A stretch of DNA of 64,000 nt, from positions 142,496 through 206,495 of IMG/VR virus record IMGVR_UViG_3300009537_002640; one strand, given 5' to 3'. The position numbers were made by a program, and so were the translations under genes. Source of the stretch: a virus. The notes beneath the pieces were generated by a model that did no database searches, was not told the DNA's origin, and saw only the letters and a list, made by a program, of their open reading frames with translations. Position 1 is the stretch's first letter, and every line of letters starts with the position of its first letter. Positions 37,208 through 45,346 of this stretch are shown here, piece after piece.

Positions 37208-37519
37208 TTATGCCTGGTGTCTCCATGCCTCTACTCTAACGAGTACAGGATCGCCTGGTGTAGCCCTCCGAAACCACACTTTGTTTTGAAATCTGTTATC
37301 AAAGACTATCCCTTCGCTGGGCCTGAGCGGAGTCATATCTCCGTGTACAGTTGTCCCATCGAAAGAATATTGAATTACATCAGCCTGGTTATCACTTTCT
37401 ACCATCAGTGCTATTCCCACCGAGGTAAAATTCCAACCAACTCTGTGGTCAGAAAATGAAGTTGAGCTGACGTATAGTTTGTCAAAGAAATTGATGTCTT
37501 TGCGCCGATTAGTCGCCAT
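37208..37519 (-). CDS. Small beta-rich virion protein (103 aa)
   Basis: Strand pattern ALMVESDNQADVIQYSFDGT...GDMTPLRPSEGIVFDNR...VWFRRATPGDPVLVRVEAWR is that of a small beta-sandwich and resembles the 18582-18815 protein. The ATG has AGGAGG upstream. A candidate promoter element lies 54 bp upstream and a conserved-loop hairpin just before that, so this gene probably opens a transcription unit covering the fibre module. Confidence 0.7.
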   Translation of the reverse strand: MATNRRKDINFFDKLYVSSTSFSDHRVGWNFTSVGIALMVESDNQADVIQYSFDGTTVHGDMTPLRPSEGIVFDNRFQNKVWFRRATPGDPVLVRVEAWRHQA

Positions 37520-37572
37520 TGACTAAACCTCCTGTAAAAGCTGGACACACTTATAGGGTTCAATAAAGGCGA

Positions 37573-37586
37573 AAATATTAGTATAT
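37573..37586 (-). promoter_or_regulatory. Candidate phage promoter element
   Basis: Minus-strand ATATACTAATATTT, a full match to TAYTAATAWTT, 54 bp upstream of 37208-37519. A TATAAG hexamer follows 17 nt later. It comes directly after the hairpin at 37610-37628, a terminator-then-promoter layout. Confidence 0.45.
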
Positions 37587-37609
37587 GCGGGAAGGTAAAA
37601 TAAGGTAGG

Positions 37610-37628
37610 ACGAGCCACAAAGACTCGT
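37610..37628 (-). terminator. Conserved-loop hairpin after 37631-37954
   Basis: Stem ACGAG/CTCGT (5 bp) with minus-strand loop TCTTTGTGG, 2 bp after the stop codon of 37631-37954. The loop matches those at 38878-38904 and 50697-50723. There is no U-tract directly after it (CCUACCUUAUUUU), so it is not a canonical intrinsic terminator. Confidence 0.45.
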
Positions 37629-37630
37629 TA

Positions 37631-37954
37631 TTATTGAGGTAATTGGGATATTTTAGCTATTAAATAGTCTTCATAAAACTGCTCTAATCTGGTAGGTTTG
37701 TATATTTGTCCGGTCTCGGCAAACCCTAAACCCATATCGGTAGTTATAGACTTTTCGACTAAATAACTATCTATTGGCTTGCTGTAGTCTATAAAATCGA
37801 TGGAGTTTAACTGTTTGAACCAAGGATACATGTTTATAACTACTCTCATACTCAGTGATGACTCTAGGCTTACCACAACCCTGGTGCTTGTGTCCAGCTC
37901 TACACGCCACCAGTGCAAATCGGTGCACTTCTCTAGGATATCAGATGCCCTCAT
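37631..37954 (-). CDS. Unrecognised protein (107 aa)
   Basis: Mixed alpha/beta (HWWRVELDTSTRVVVSLESSLSMRVVINMYPW), ending in a helical segment (RLEQFYEDYLIAKISQL). It overlaps the preceding gene by 14 bp and lacks a clear ribosome site, so translation is probably coupled. It sits between a nuclease-led unit and the fibre module. No motif allows a functional call. Confidence 0.6.
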   Translation of the reverse strand: MRASDILEKCTDLHWWRVELDTSTRVVVSLESSLSMRVVINMYPWFKQLNSIDFIDYSKPIDSYLVEKSITTDMGLGFAETGQIYKPTRLEQFYEDYLIAKISQLPQ

Positions 37955-38468
37955 TGTTTAATCCAGACAGTTTGTAGGCGAGCCAGTCGTGCTTTAGATC
38001 ATGGAGATGGCTGTATACCGTTCCAGTACACATAAGCTTCAGGGTATGTTGATAACTCTCACCTATAAGCTCTATTTCTGATGGCTTGGTAAGCTCCTTG
38101 AATTGCTTGGGATGCTTGTCAATAATAGTTGCTTCCTGTTCAGTTAGAAACAATATGGGGTCTGAAGAGTAAATGTCATCGCAATAGCACCTTAAGCCCT
38201 CTATTCCGAGCCGTTTCTTGATATTCTCTAGCTCTTTGGCCTCTTCCAAAGCCTGTTCTAGCTCCAAAACGTCGCCAGTGGGAGCTAAATTGTGCTGAAT
38301 GTACTCTATTTCGTCGAGTAACTTATTCAGGAAGTCGTAGTCTCTCCCCCGCAAACTTTGGAGAAGCTTATCCTTAAACGTGGGAGAGAGATGCTGCGTG
38401 AACATATCATTAGAATATTCTAATGCATCAATAAACTCTTGTCTTAAATCAGTATGTCTAAAATCCAT
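37941..38468 (-). CDS. Unrecognised helical protein (175 aa)
   Basis: Mostly helical with a coiled-coil stretch (VLELEQALEEAKELENIKKR) and a LRCYCDD cysteine pair near residue 107. The N-terminal HTDLRQEFIDALEYSNDMFT is reminiscent of phage tail-assembly or neck accessory proteins, but I cannot assign it. It starts 15 bp after the thermonuclease gene with a weak AAAGAG site. Probably in one operon with 38483-38836 and 37631-37954. Confidence 0.6.
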   Translation of the reverse strand: MDFRHTDLRQEFIDALEYSNDMFTQHLSPTFKDKLLQSLRGRDYDFLNKLLDEIEYIQHNLAPTGDVLELEQALEEAKELENIKKRLGIEGLRCYCDDIYSSDPILFLTEQEATIIDKHPKQFKELTKPSEIELIGESYQHTLKLMCTGTVYSHLHDLKHDWLAYKLSGLNNEGI

Positions 38469-38482
38469 ATCTTACTCTTTCT

Positions 38483-38836
38483 TTAGTATTCTGCTGTCAC
38501 AGCGAAGCCATTTTTAACCAGGTATTCATTTAGTGTTTCTGAGCTATCTGCTAAATATATGTAGGCGATATAGCGTCCGTATTTGCCAGTTTTATCTTTC
38601 TCAGTTTGCACGACAACATCCTTGTTCAATATCAATCGCTTAACTTCTTCTGTAGCAGCTATGCCCTTTTTGTACTCTTCAGAATCCTTTTTAACGCCAT
38701 GAGTTTCAGGAGTATTTATTCCAGCAAGCCTAACCCTTTCTTTCACATAGACTTTTAGCCCCAAATCTAAATCTAGGTCTACAGTGTCTCCGTCGACTAC
38801 ATTATAGCAATGCGCTTTATAAGTATAGAAATCCAT
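38483..38836 (-). CDS. Thermonuclease (staphylococcal nuclease homologue)
   Basis: 117 residues, the length of a bare SNase OB-fold domain. Signature elements are present: VVDGDTVDLDLD, VRLAGINTPE (R36, E44) and DKTGKYGRY (R88). These supply the calcium-binding acids and the two catalytic arginines. No signal peptide, so it should act in the host cytoplasm or be carried in the virion. The ATG has AGGAGGATTACT upstream. It is the first gene after the capsid terminator. Confidence 0.93.
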   Translation of the reverse strand: MDFYTYKAHCYNVVDGDTVDLDLDLGLKVYVKERVRLAGINTPETHGVKKDSEEYKKGIAATEEVKRLILNKDVVVQTEKDKTGKYGRYIAYIYLADSSETLNEYLVKNGFAVTAEY

Positions 38837-38873
38837 AGTAATCCTCCTATTACATTATACCCCGTCCACGATC

Positions 38874-38904
38874 ATAAAAAAAGGAGCCACGAGGACTCCT
38901 TTTT
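38874..38904 (-). terminator. Intrinsic terminator after the major capsid gene
   Basis: Stem AAAAAGGAG/CTCCTTTTT around the 9-nt loop TCCTCGTGG (minus strand), followed by a run of seven Ts. It begins about 31 bp after the capsid stop. The A-rich left arm makes it potentially bidirectional. The loop belongs to the TCNTYRTGG family seen at two other places. Confidence 0.8.
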
Positions 38905-38934
38905 CGTTTTATGGGTTGTTACCGTCAGCTAGAA

Positions 38935-39960
38935 TTAGCCTGCTGCTACATCCTTACGGCCAACTGCTACACCACGTGGGTTGACAATACCGATTCCGAT
39001 ATTTTCGTTCACGACCCAACCTAGCTTGAGCTGCTTGGGCTCATCAGCTGGGAGAACTTCAATATCTTGACGGATTGGCATTACACCAACGAACTCAGGG
39101 TCAGCAACACCGAAGATAGTTCCAACAGGAACAATCTTAGAAACGATGATGTCTGCGCCCCAAAGGTGTGCAAAAAGACCAGTCTGTAGGATTTCACGCT
39201 GAGTGACCATATCTACCTCTCCACCAGTGCCAGCTGCCTGACCACCGCCAGAGCCCCAGTTTAGAATATCGTTGAACTCAACGATGTTCATTAGGAACTT
39301 GGTAGTTACTAGGTCCCAACGGTCTACCTGAACTTTAATCTCAGAGAGATCGCGCTTTAGAAGACCTGCATCCGCGATATCCTGTGCAGTATTCTCGCCA
39401 CCGAGAGAATCATCACCTGCGAAATCCAGAGCTGCGAAGATGTTGGCATCCTCTTGTGCCTGAATTTCCTGACGTGCTTTCTGCTGGGCACGGTCGATGA
39501 CGTTAAATCTACGACGCTTCACCTCAGAAATACGTACAGTTGGGTTTGAAACAATCTCAAACTCAGGGACTGTTACACGGTCTGCGAAGACACGAGACTC
39601 GGGTGCGGAGCCGTTGCTAGAAATAACAACTGCGCTCACATCGATATCACGGTCATACACAGGCAGTGCACCTTGTGGTAGGGGGTCTACGACTAGAACT
39701 CGACGACCGACGCCTTGGTAATCCAAGTTACGACGAATTGGGTTCGCCATAGCCTGACCAAGAGCAACCTTTCCTTCCTGAGTCATAAGAGCACGACGAA
39801 CTAGCTCGTCCTTCTGCTCCTCTGTGAAAGAAGGCTGACCAGCAAGATTCTGGTTAGCCGATTGGTTCTGCTGGATGATAGACGCAAACTTTACAATCTG
39901 CGCTAACGCATCACGACTATCAACTGCGTTCAACTCCCCATGTGTATTAAACATACTCAT
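38935..39960 (-). CDS. Major capsid protein (HK97-fold type)
   Basis: 341 residues from the ATG at 39960, chosen because GGAGGT lies 6 nt upstream. Features of large myovirus-type capsid proteins: a helical N-terminal arm, a central region (RRVLVVDPLPQGALPVYDRD, then VPEFEIVSNPTVRISEVKRR), an AQQKARQEIQAQEDANIFAA spine-like helix, and a C-terminal beta domain ending NENIGIGIVNPRGVAVGRKD. Context agrees: a decoration-like gene immediately upstream, head genes before it and a strong terminator after it. By family knowledge it would form the icosahedral shell. The name rests on my recognition of the pattern, not on a database match. Confidence 0.8.
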   Translation of the reverse strand: MSMFNTHGELNAVDSRDALAQIVKFASIIQQNQSANQNLAGQPSFTEEQKDELVRRALMTQEGKVALGQAMANPIRRNLDYQGVGRRVLVVDPLPQGALPVYDRDIDVSAVVISSNGSAPESRVFADRVTVPEFEIVSNPTVRISEVKRRRFNVIDRAQQKARQEIQAQEDANIFAALDFAGDDSLGGENTAQDIADAGLLKRDLSEIKVQVDRWDLVTTKFLMNIVEFNDILNWGSGGGQAAGTGGEVDMVTQREILQTGLFAHLWGADIIVSKIVPVGTIFGVADPEFVGVMPIRQDIEVLPADEPKQLKLGWVVNENIGIGIVNPRGVAVGRKDVAAG

Positions 39961-40164
39961 GAAAGTACCTCCAAAAATTAACCTACGGCTCTTCTGGTCG
40001 TATATTGGTCCGTCCCATAAGAGTCCATAGAGTATCAATTAGTTTTGATTTTCTTCGTCGGTATAACCGACAGGTGCACAACGAAGTCAAATCAGGTCTT
40101 ACAGAGAATCGAAATGTGGGGCCGGGCAATACCAGCCCCACAATCGTATTTAGCTTAAGCTATG
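39961..40164 (-). promoter_or_regulatory. 204-bp leader of the capsid gene
   Basis: The longest gene-free stretch in the window. It holds an 8-bp hairpin at 40115-40142 and a 5-bp hairpin GTCGG/CCGAC at 40057-40071. A weak TTGACT...TATACC pair and ACTAATTGATAC (an imperfect relative of the candidate promoter element) are also present. The capsid ribosome site lies at its left end. Probably allows separate, high-level capsid expression; which element drives this is unclear. Confidence 0.35.
40115..40142 (-). terminator. Stem-loop between decoration and capsid genes
   Basis: Perfect 8-bp stem TGTGGGGC/GCCCCACA with a 12-nt loop, 23 bp after the stop of 40165-40878. It is followed on the minus strand by UUUCGAUUCUC, too weak a U-tract for efficient termination. 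It may be a partial terminator, an mRNA-stabilising 3' end or a processing site before the capsid leader. Confidence 0.45.
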
Positions 40165-40878
40165 TTATGCGTTGTGAGTTGCACCGAGATACTGGAACTT
40201 AACTCGGTCAAATGTCTCAGCAGCACCAACTAGCTTGCCAGGGGTGGTTACTAGAGATCCACTACCTGAGGTTTCTACAAACATACCGATTTTGTCAGCT
40301 GCCGCGACTGCCGCAGTAGACACGCTGAGCTTACCTGAAGTAGGCTCACGGTATAGTAGGTCACCTGGTAGAGGAGTATCATTTAGGCCACCGGGTCCAC
40401 CTGGGCTACCAGATGTATTTGGGTCTAGTGATGCATGTAGAGCATCGCTAGAAACCGCGTACAATCCTGGCTTGTCCCACGCTGTCACCTTACCAGAACC
40501 TGCTGCAGTGTGAGGTCCTAGCAAAGAACCGCCACTGGAAGTTGTGGTAGCAAGACCAACCGGCGTACCGATTAGCTCACCAAACAAGGTGCCATAGTGT
40601 GCCTGACCGTCGTCTAGCAAGTAGAAAAGCTTACGAGTCTCAGTTGCAGTATCGGCGATACGAAGCACTGGACGACTTGCAGTAGGGGTACCTACGTCAA
40701 CTTCGTCTGCAACGTAACCGTCGAGAACATCTGATGCTGCCTTTTCGCTTGCACTGTTGGTGCGAGATGCCTCGTCTAGAGTACCAACCTCACCGCCAAG
40801 GACGTTTGCTAGATCTGTGTCTAGGCAGTCAAACTGACCCAAAGGCTGAAGACCTGGCTGTAATAGATATAATGCCAT
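40165..40878 (-). CDS. Putative head decoration protein (237 aa)
   Basis: Start set at the ATG at 40878 with GGAGG 8 nt upstream. Gly/Ser/Thr/Pro-rich, beta-rich protein (GKVTAWDKPGLYAVSSDALH; DTPLPGDLLYREPTSGKLSV) with the PG-LYAV and GD-L-Y pattern common in capsid decoration or stabilisation proteins encoded immediately before the capsid gene. One DGY. A candidate promoter element lies 91 bp upstream, so it probably opens the decoration-capsid unit. Assignment rests on position and composition. Confidence 0.6.
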   Translation of the reverse strand: MALYLLQPGLQPLGQFDCLDTDLANVLGGEVGTLDEASRTNSASEKAASDVLDGYVADEVDVGTPTASRPVLRIADTATETRKLFYLLDDGQAHYGTLFGELIGTPVGLATTTSSGGSLLGPHTAAGSGKVTAWDKPGLYAVSSDALHASLDPNTSGSPGGPGGLNDTPLPGDLLYREPTSGKLSVSTAAVAAADKIGMFVETSGSGSLVTTPGKLVGAAETFDRVKFQYLGATHNA

Positions 40879-40968
40879 TTTGTTATCCTCCAAATTAGTT
40901 TTTGGGTGGTAAATTCTCACTGACGAAGCAAATTCGATATAGAGAACAACCTTCTTATACTTACATCT

Positions 40969-40981
40969 AAATATTAGTAGA
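40969..40981 (-). promoter_or_regulatory. Candidate phage promoter element
   Basis: Minus-strand TCTACTAATATTT, full match to TAYTAATAWTT, 91 bp before the decoration-like gene and 14 bp after the preceding stop. Arms ATCTA/TAGAT flank its core, as ATCTAT/ATAGAT do at 56376-56388. TATAAG and TATATC hexamers follow downstream. Confidence 0.45.
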
Positions 40982-40994
40982 TTTCTTTCGCGAC

Positions 40995-42515
40995 TTAGTA
41001 GTTATTTACTATGTTAAATGCTTCAATTAGGGTATTTCGGTCGGTTATTCGGCCATCTGGGGCTACTAAGGCACCAGTCCATTCGTCGGTTTTTGACCTT
41101 TTATTGAAGTCTTGCTCTAATCTTTTCAGGGTCTGTATCGTATTTCGGTCTACTCGTCCAGTTTGCTGTATACCCAAAAGACCTTGTATCTCAGAAACCT
41201 CATTCTTACCAGGCTCTTTAATGGTCATGCCAGGAGTCTTGGATATATCGGCTGAAACACCCAGTCGTTCTGCTAATCCTACCAAAGTATTAGTTGATTC
41301 TTGAACAAAAGTAGTTATCTTCTGACCTAATTGTTTGGCTAATTCTGGATTATCGCTACCCTCTACAACCGTCTGCCAATCTCCAAGAGCGCCGTTGATG
41401 TCATTTATTTCTTTAGACATCTTAGTTACATACATCTGGATTGCCCTTTCTGCATTTTCGCCTTTCAGAGCACTATCTACACCTGCAGAAAGTCTTGCCA
41501 TATCGGATAAGGAGCCTTTAGCTTCATTAACCACTACCCTTCCTCTACCAGATACTTCTAACCTGGATAATTCAGAGGAAAGCCCATTGCTTGCTTTGCT
41601 ATTTTCTGCTGGAGGGTTATCGTCAAACCAACTATATATCTTTAACAACGCTGCCCCACCTGCCAATGCTGCAGCGGACAACCCTAATCTCCTTGCAGTA
41701 TCACCCACAGTTAGACCCATAATTTTCTGTCGAGTGGTTAGCTTTCCACCGCCTGCAATTAGGTCTGCTATTTTGTCTTTTGACATTAGCTTACTTAGTC
41801 GAGCGTTATTCTGAGGATTAGCCAGCCACAATTCCAATTGACGAGATGCCGCAGGATTCCTCTTAAGAGCTATATATTTTCTCACGAATGCCGTGTCAGA
41901 ACCAGATGTGGTTTGCTTCATAATATTCTGTGTCAGATTGAAAGCCTCTTCGTATTTTCCTCGTGCTTGTGCAACACCAGGATGAGTCATTGGGGCATCT
42001 GAGGAGCGTAATACATCAAGAGCACCTCTTACATTACCACTATTAGCATTTTGCCATGCACCAGATAGAGTTTCCATCAACTTTTGATTCTCAGTCACTC
42101 TACCCTGCAAGTCCATCAGCATCTGTTCTGCTTGTTCATGTGCAACTTGGTCTAATTGTTGTGGGTCTACTTTTTTCGTAGGATAAACAGTTCTAGTAAG
42201 CCTTTGAATTTCTCGCTGGTCTTCTAGAATTTCAGCCCTAAGTCTTTGCAAAGCTTTAGATAAGTCGCCGTGTCCAGAGCGAACAAGCTTTGTAACCTCT
42301 GCTCCAGCTTTTTCTCCGAGGTCACTAACCTGTTTAAAATCAGTCACAAGCTTTTCAGCCATTCGGGCAGCACCCTCTGCACTTTCTTCAACTGCTTCTT
42401 TTCCAGCGCGAGCCCACCATTTAGCAGATGCACGAGCAAGATCATCGCTGGCACTACCAAATGCTTTAGCAACAGCTTTAGCTACTGGGCTTACCAACTT
42501 TCTAAGTAGGCCCAC
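40995..42515 (-). CDS. Internal virion/ejection-type protein with hydrophobic segment (506 aa)
   Basis: Start is a GTG at 42515 without a convincing ribosome site, so the exact start is uncertain. Long helical region (residues 1-260), then a hydrophobic stretch (LGLSAAALAGGAALLKIY, about 275-292), then more helices. The C-terminal 65 residues (EIQGLLGIQQTGRVDRNTIQ, then DGRITDRNTLIEAF) faintly resemble a peptidoglycan-binding type 1 repeat. Same layout as 43698-45335. Helical proteins with a membrane-like segment next to the capsid gene are often ejection or inner-body proteins; inferred. Confidence 0.65.
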   Translation of the reverse strand: MGLLRKLVSPVAKAVAKAFGSASDDLARASAKWWARAGKEAVEESAEGAARMAEKLVTDFKQVSDLGEKAGAEVTKLVRSGHGDLSKALQRLRAEILEDQREIQRLTRTVYPTKKVDPQQLDQVAHEQAEQMLMDLQGRVTENQKLMETLSGAWQNANSGNVRGALDVLRSSDAPMTHPGVAQARGKYEEAFNLTQNIMKQTTSGSDTAFVRKYIALKRNPAASRQLELWLANPQNNARLSKLMSKDKIADLIAGGGKLTTRQKIMGLTVGDTARRLGLSAAALAGGAALLKIYSWFDDNPPAENSKASNGLSSELSRLEVSGRGRVVVNEAKGSLSDMARLSAGVDSALKGENAERAIQMYVTKMSKEINDINGALGDWQTVVEGSDNPELAKQLGQKITTFVQESTNTLVGLAERLGVSADISKTPGMTIKEPGKNEVSEIQGLLGIQQTGRVDRNTIQTLKRLEQDFNKRSKTDEWTGALVAPDGRITDRNTLIEAFNIVNNY

Positions 42516-42556
42516 AGGTATAGCTGTTTTATGTAGTGGACTTACCCGACTGCTGA

Positions 42557-43087
42557 TTACCCTTCGTCTGTCGGTGCCTCGTCGAAAGGGGGGCCAGCCT
42601 CCTCTGCAAGTAGAGCTTCTAGTTCAGCATCTATGTTGTCTGCAGAATCATTCATGGCACTCAGTGTATCAGACATCTGGGTCACAACTCTTTTCGCTGC
42701 ATCAGTTAGAGAGTTAGCTACATCAGTTGCACCAACTTCTTCTGCAGCTTCAGCCATTTTTACTAGACGAACAACAGTATGAGCATATCTACCCACCAAG
42801 GAGCCGGTTGGGCTTTTATTCAACATTTCTATGAGCTTCTTCTGCTGCTCTACTTGATTTTCTACCAAGCCACCATCACCGCGAGCTTCTGCAACATAGA
42901 CTGGCTCTGGATGAGCCTCCTCTATTATGCTCTTCTCTGGCTGGTCTAGTCTCTTCTTTCGGATAGTTTCTACATCCTCTTGGTAAGGATTAGGCTCTGG
43001 TAATGCGGTCTTCTTAAGACCTAAGACATTAGTTTCAGAAGCAATCTTTAGAAACTCTATCATAACCTCGGAATTTTCCCAATTCAT
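42557..43087 (-). CDS. Head-region protein with shared N-terminal tag (176 aa)
   Basis: Begins MNWENSEVMIEFLKIAS, the same N-terminal tag as 43698-45335 and 45347-46969. Residues 57-84 (EEAHP, then GLVENQVEQQKK) match the EAHPGG/VEQQKK cassette of 45347-46969. Residues 106-132 (RLVKMAEAAEEVGATDVANS) are a copy of the helical hairpin shared by nine window proteins. The C-terminus is acidic. ATG with AAGGAGCTAAAT upstream. Likely packaged inside the head or scaffold-associated; function unknown. Confidence 0.7.
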   Translation of the reverse strand: MNWENSEVMIEFLKIASETNVLGLKKTALPEPNPYQEDVETIRKKRLDQPEKSIIEEAHPEPVYVAEARGDGGLVENQVEQQKKLIEMLNKSPTGSLVGRYAHTVVRLVKMAEAAEEVGATDVANSLTDAAKRVVTQMSDTLSAMNDSADNIDAELEALLAEEAGPPFDEAPTDEG

Positions 43088-43089
43088 AT

Positions 43090-43698
43090 TTAGCTCCTTG
43101 GCCCCATATATCCTTGGGGACCATAATTTTTCGGGTCTAGCGATGGGTCTTTTGGAAGAAACTGAAAAGCACCAGCCATCTCTTCACCCTTCTCTCTGGC
43201 ACCCTCTTCATTTCCACTAGTAAACATATCGTAAATTTCGCCTATCTTGGTAAAGCCAAAAGCAAACAGTAGATACTTAGCTGCACGCCAAAGATTCTTT
43301 AGTAGTGCTCGTGGACTTATAACATATTTCCATATGAACTTAAGCACCACACTTGCGAACGCTTCCTTTACTATCTGGTTTTCCATAGAACTAGCGATTT
43401 TGTTTATTCGTTCATCGTTTAGGTTGGCTGTTGCTGGCATTCCAAAAAGCTGTGTAGTAACACCTTGTTCATCGAGCCATCTACCAAAGTCCTCTAACCC
43501 ATATCCGTAATTAGATAAAACTTTATCAAGGGCAGTTATCATCATTCCGCTCCAACCGAAAACAGATGGGGCGTATGATATCAATCTAAAAAGATTTTGC
43601 CCGGGGCCTTGATCGGTTCTCCACATACCTTGAACCATTTTCTTTATGCCTTCTGCAACAAATGCTCGTTTTGAAATATATCGCATAGCTTTGTCCAT
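43090..43698 (-). CDS. Tagged membrane-associated virion candidate (202 aa)
   Basis: Start placed at the ATG at 43698, which overlaps the preceding TAA (TAATG); the open frame extends upstream but would overlap the neighbour by 76 bp. The N-terminus MDKAMRYISKRAFVAEG carries the window's (L/I)SKRA tag. Hydrophobic or amphipathic helices are visible (NLFRLISYAPSVFGWSGMMI; WRAAKYLLFAFGFTKI). The C-terminus (PKDPSLDPKNYGPQGYMGPR) is Pro/Gly-rich. It lies in the set of internal-virion candidates next to the capsid gene. No family recognised. Confidence 0.65.
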   Translation of the reverse strand: MDKAMRYISKRAFVAEGIKKMVQGMWRTDQGPGQNLFRLISYAPSVFGWSGMMITALDKVLSNYGYGLEDFGRWLDEQGVTTQLFGMPATANLNDERINKIASSMENQIVKEAFASVVLKFIWKYVISPRALLKNLWRAAKYLLFAFGFTKIGEIYDMFTSGNEEGAREKGEEMAGAFQFLPKDPSLDPKNYGPQGYMGPRS

Positions 43699-45335
43699 TA
43701 TAGAATCGAATTGCGTCCCTGAAAACGGCCATAGTTCCTCTTTACATAATCTTGTAGCATAGGCATGCTCCAATCAGATGGAGGGGGCAGTCCTCTTGGT
43801 CCCTTAAATACCTGTGACACCAGTCGCACTTGATTCTCTCTACTAAAACCCCTATTAGCTAGCCAAGTTTGTGCCGGTGTTCCATCAATAAACTTGTTAT
43901 TGAGTGCAGCTAAAATTTCTGCACCTGTAGGGTTCCACTTATGAGGCTGCTCTTCAACATCATAGGTTCCGCCACCATACTGAACTCCAGTCTGTCGCTC
44001 TTGTGGAGCTGCACCAGGCTGAGTACTTTGTTGCACTGTCTGTGACAGAGTATTAACCTTTTGGCTTATAGCATTCAATACAGCAGGATTTTTACCAACT
44101 ACCCTATAGTCTGTTTGTGGCACATTCATCCACTGACGCAAACGAGGAGACGAATTCATAAATGTCTCCAGCGCCTTTTGAGTATTTGGTCCATAAATGC
44201 CGTCTTCATTGATTCTGCTTGCGCCAGTACTATATGCCTGGTTAAGATAGTTCAAAGACTGTTGCATGCTTGTTACGGCTGGATTCCTTCTGGACAATTG
44301 TCGCTGAGTCCTCTCTTTCTTAGCCGCTCCAGCTGGCCCCCTAAGAGTAACTTGAGTTCCGTCGCCAAGTGTTAGAGCGCGTTTAGACAACCGCTCCTTA
44401 GAGCTTGCTGTAGTAGCAGCAGTGCCTAAGGCTTTTTCAAACAAGCCATGAAGCATAACTAAACTCTGAACGTTGTTCTTAACATCTTCAAGAGTTGCAC
44501 TCTTTGATGCCAACGCTTCTGCCAAGTTGTATCCTGCTTCTTCGCTCTTATTATCGAATTTAGGAGGTCCGCCAAAGCGCTCAGAAAGCTGGTCATACAT
44601 AGATTTTACTTTCTGCCCAAGCTCAGCAAGGTCCTTATTTAAAGTCTGCCCATATTCCTCGACAGCTTTCTGCATAACGGCCTTTTGTTCAGATGCTGCT
44701 TTTTCTTTTAGCTGTAACATAGCAGTTAGTGTCTTATCAATTGCCTGTTCAGCCTGCTCAGCATCACCAGATATCAAACCACCATAACCCCAATCGGTAA
44801 GTTTTGGCTTCAATTGCGTAGGAAACCACTCCTTAAGGCTAACAAGATACTTTGTAAGTTCTGTTAGAGCATTAAGCTTACCTTTGGTTTGTTGAAGTTT
44901 CTCTTCCTCAGACTCAGGAACATCCTGAACGCCCATAGCCGCCTTAAACTCTTTTAGTTTGCCGGTGACTTTTTCTATCTGAGCTTTGGTTTGTTCGTCC
45001 TTAGGATCTAAGTCCTCAAACCTTTCCACTAAATCATCCAAATTATCATCAGCCAGCTTAGTAGCCTGCCAAACAATAGTAGCTCCAAGAATAAGAGCCA
45101 TTGCCGCCCAGCCTGCTGGTCCTGCAGGAGCAAACATTCCAGCTACTGCAGCGGCTTTACCGGTGACACCAAGAGCTAATGCGGCTTTAGCAGCACCAAT
45201 AACTGCTGCCTCCGTAGCTACATTGCTTAATATAGCTTCGCCCCAGTCAGAACTAGCGGCTTCTTTCACTATAGCAGGGGCCATAGCAATACGCGCATAT
45301 TCCTGCATGATTTCGCTATTTTCAAACTGAGACAT
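43698..45335 (-). CDS. Internal virion/ejection-type protein with peptidoglycan-binding domain (545 aa)
   Basis: Start chosen at the ATG at 45335 with GGAGAG just upstream. Residues 4-17 carry the N-terminal tag (FENSEIMQEYARIA). Residues 36-90 are hydrophobic/Ala-rich (AAVAGMFAPAGPAGWAAMAL, then ILGATIVW), probably membrane-inserting. Residues 95-300 are helical. Residues 316-320 are an internal LSKRA. Residues 350-395 (VTSMQQSLNYLNQAY, then INEDGIYGPNTQKALETF) fit the peptidoglycan-binding type 1 (PF01471) pattern. It would suit a head-packaged protein that crosses the cell wall during DNA entry; that role is inferred. Confidence 0.75.
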   Translation of the reverse strand: MSQFENSEIMQEYARIAMAPAIVKEAASSDWGEAILSNVATEAAVIGAAKAALALGVTGKAAAVAGMFAPAGPAGWAAMALILGATIVWQATKLADDNLDDLVERFEDLDPKDEQTKAQIEKVTGKLKEFKAAMGVQDVPESEEEKLQQTKGKLNALTELTKYLVSLKEWFPTQLKPKLTDWGYGGLISGDAEQAEQAIDKTLTAMLQLKEKAASEQKAVMQKAVEEYGQTLNKDLAELGQKVKSMYDQLSERFGGPPKFDNKSEEAGYNLAEALASKSATLEDVKNNVQSLVMLHGLFEKALGTAATTASSKERLSKRALTLGDGTQVTLRGPAGAAKKERTQRQLSRRNPAVTSMQQSLNYLNQAYSTGASRINEDGIYGPNTQKALETFMNSSPRLRQWMNVPQTDYRVVGKNPAVLNAISQKVNTLSQTVQQSTQPGAAPQERQTGVQYGGGTYDVEEQPHKWNPTGAEILAALNNKFIDGTPAQTWLANRGFSRENQVRLVSQVFKGPRGLPPPSDWSMPMLQDYVKRNYGRFQGRNSIL

Positions 45336-45346
45336 ATAGCTCTCCA

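Noticed and set aside
38854-38882. Sigma-70-like promoter for the thermonuclease gene (TATAAT on the minus strand, TTTTTT 17 bp upstream)
   Set aside because: The -10 is perfect but the -35 is only the T-tract of the capsid terminator. The predicted start would fall inside the ribosome site, leaving almost no leader.
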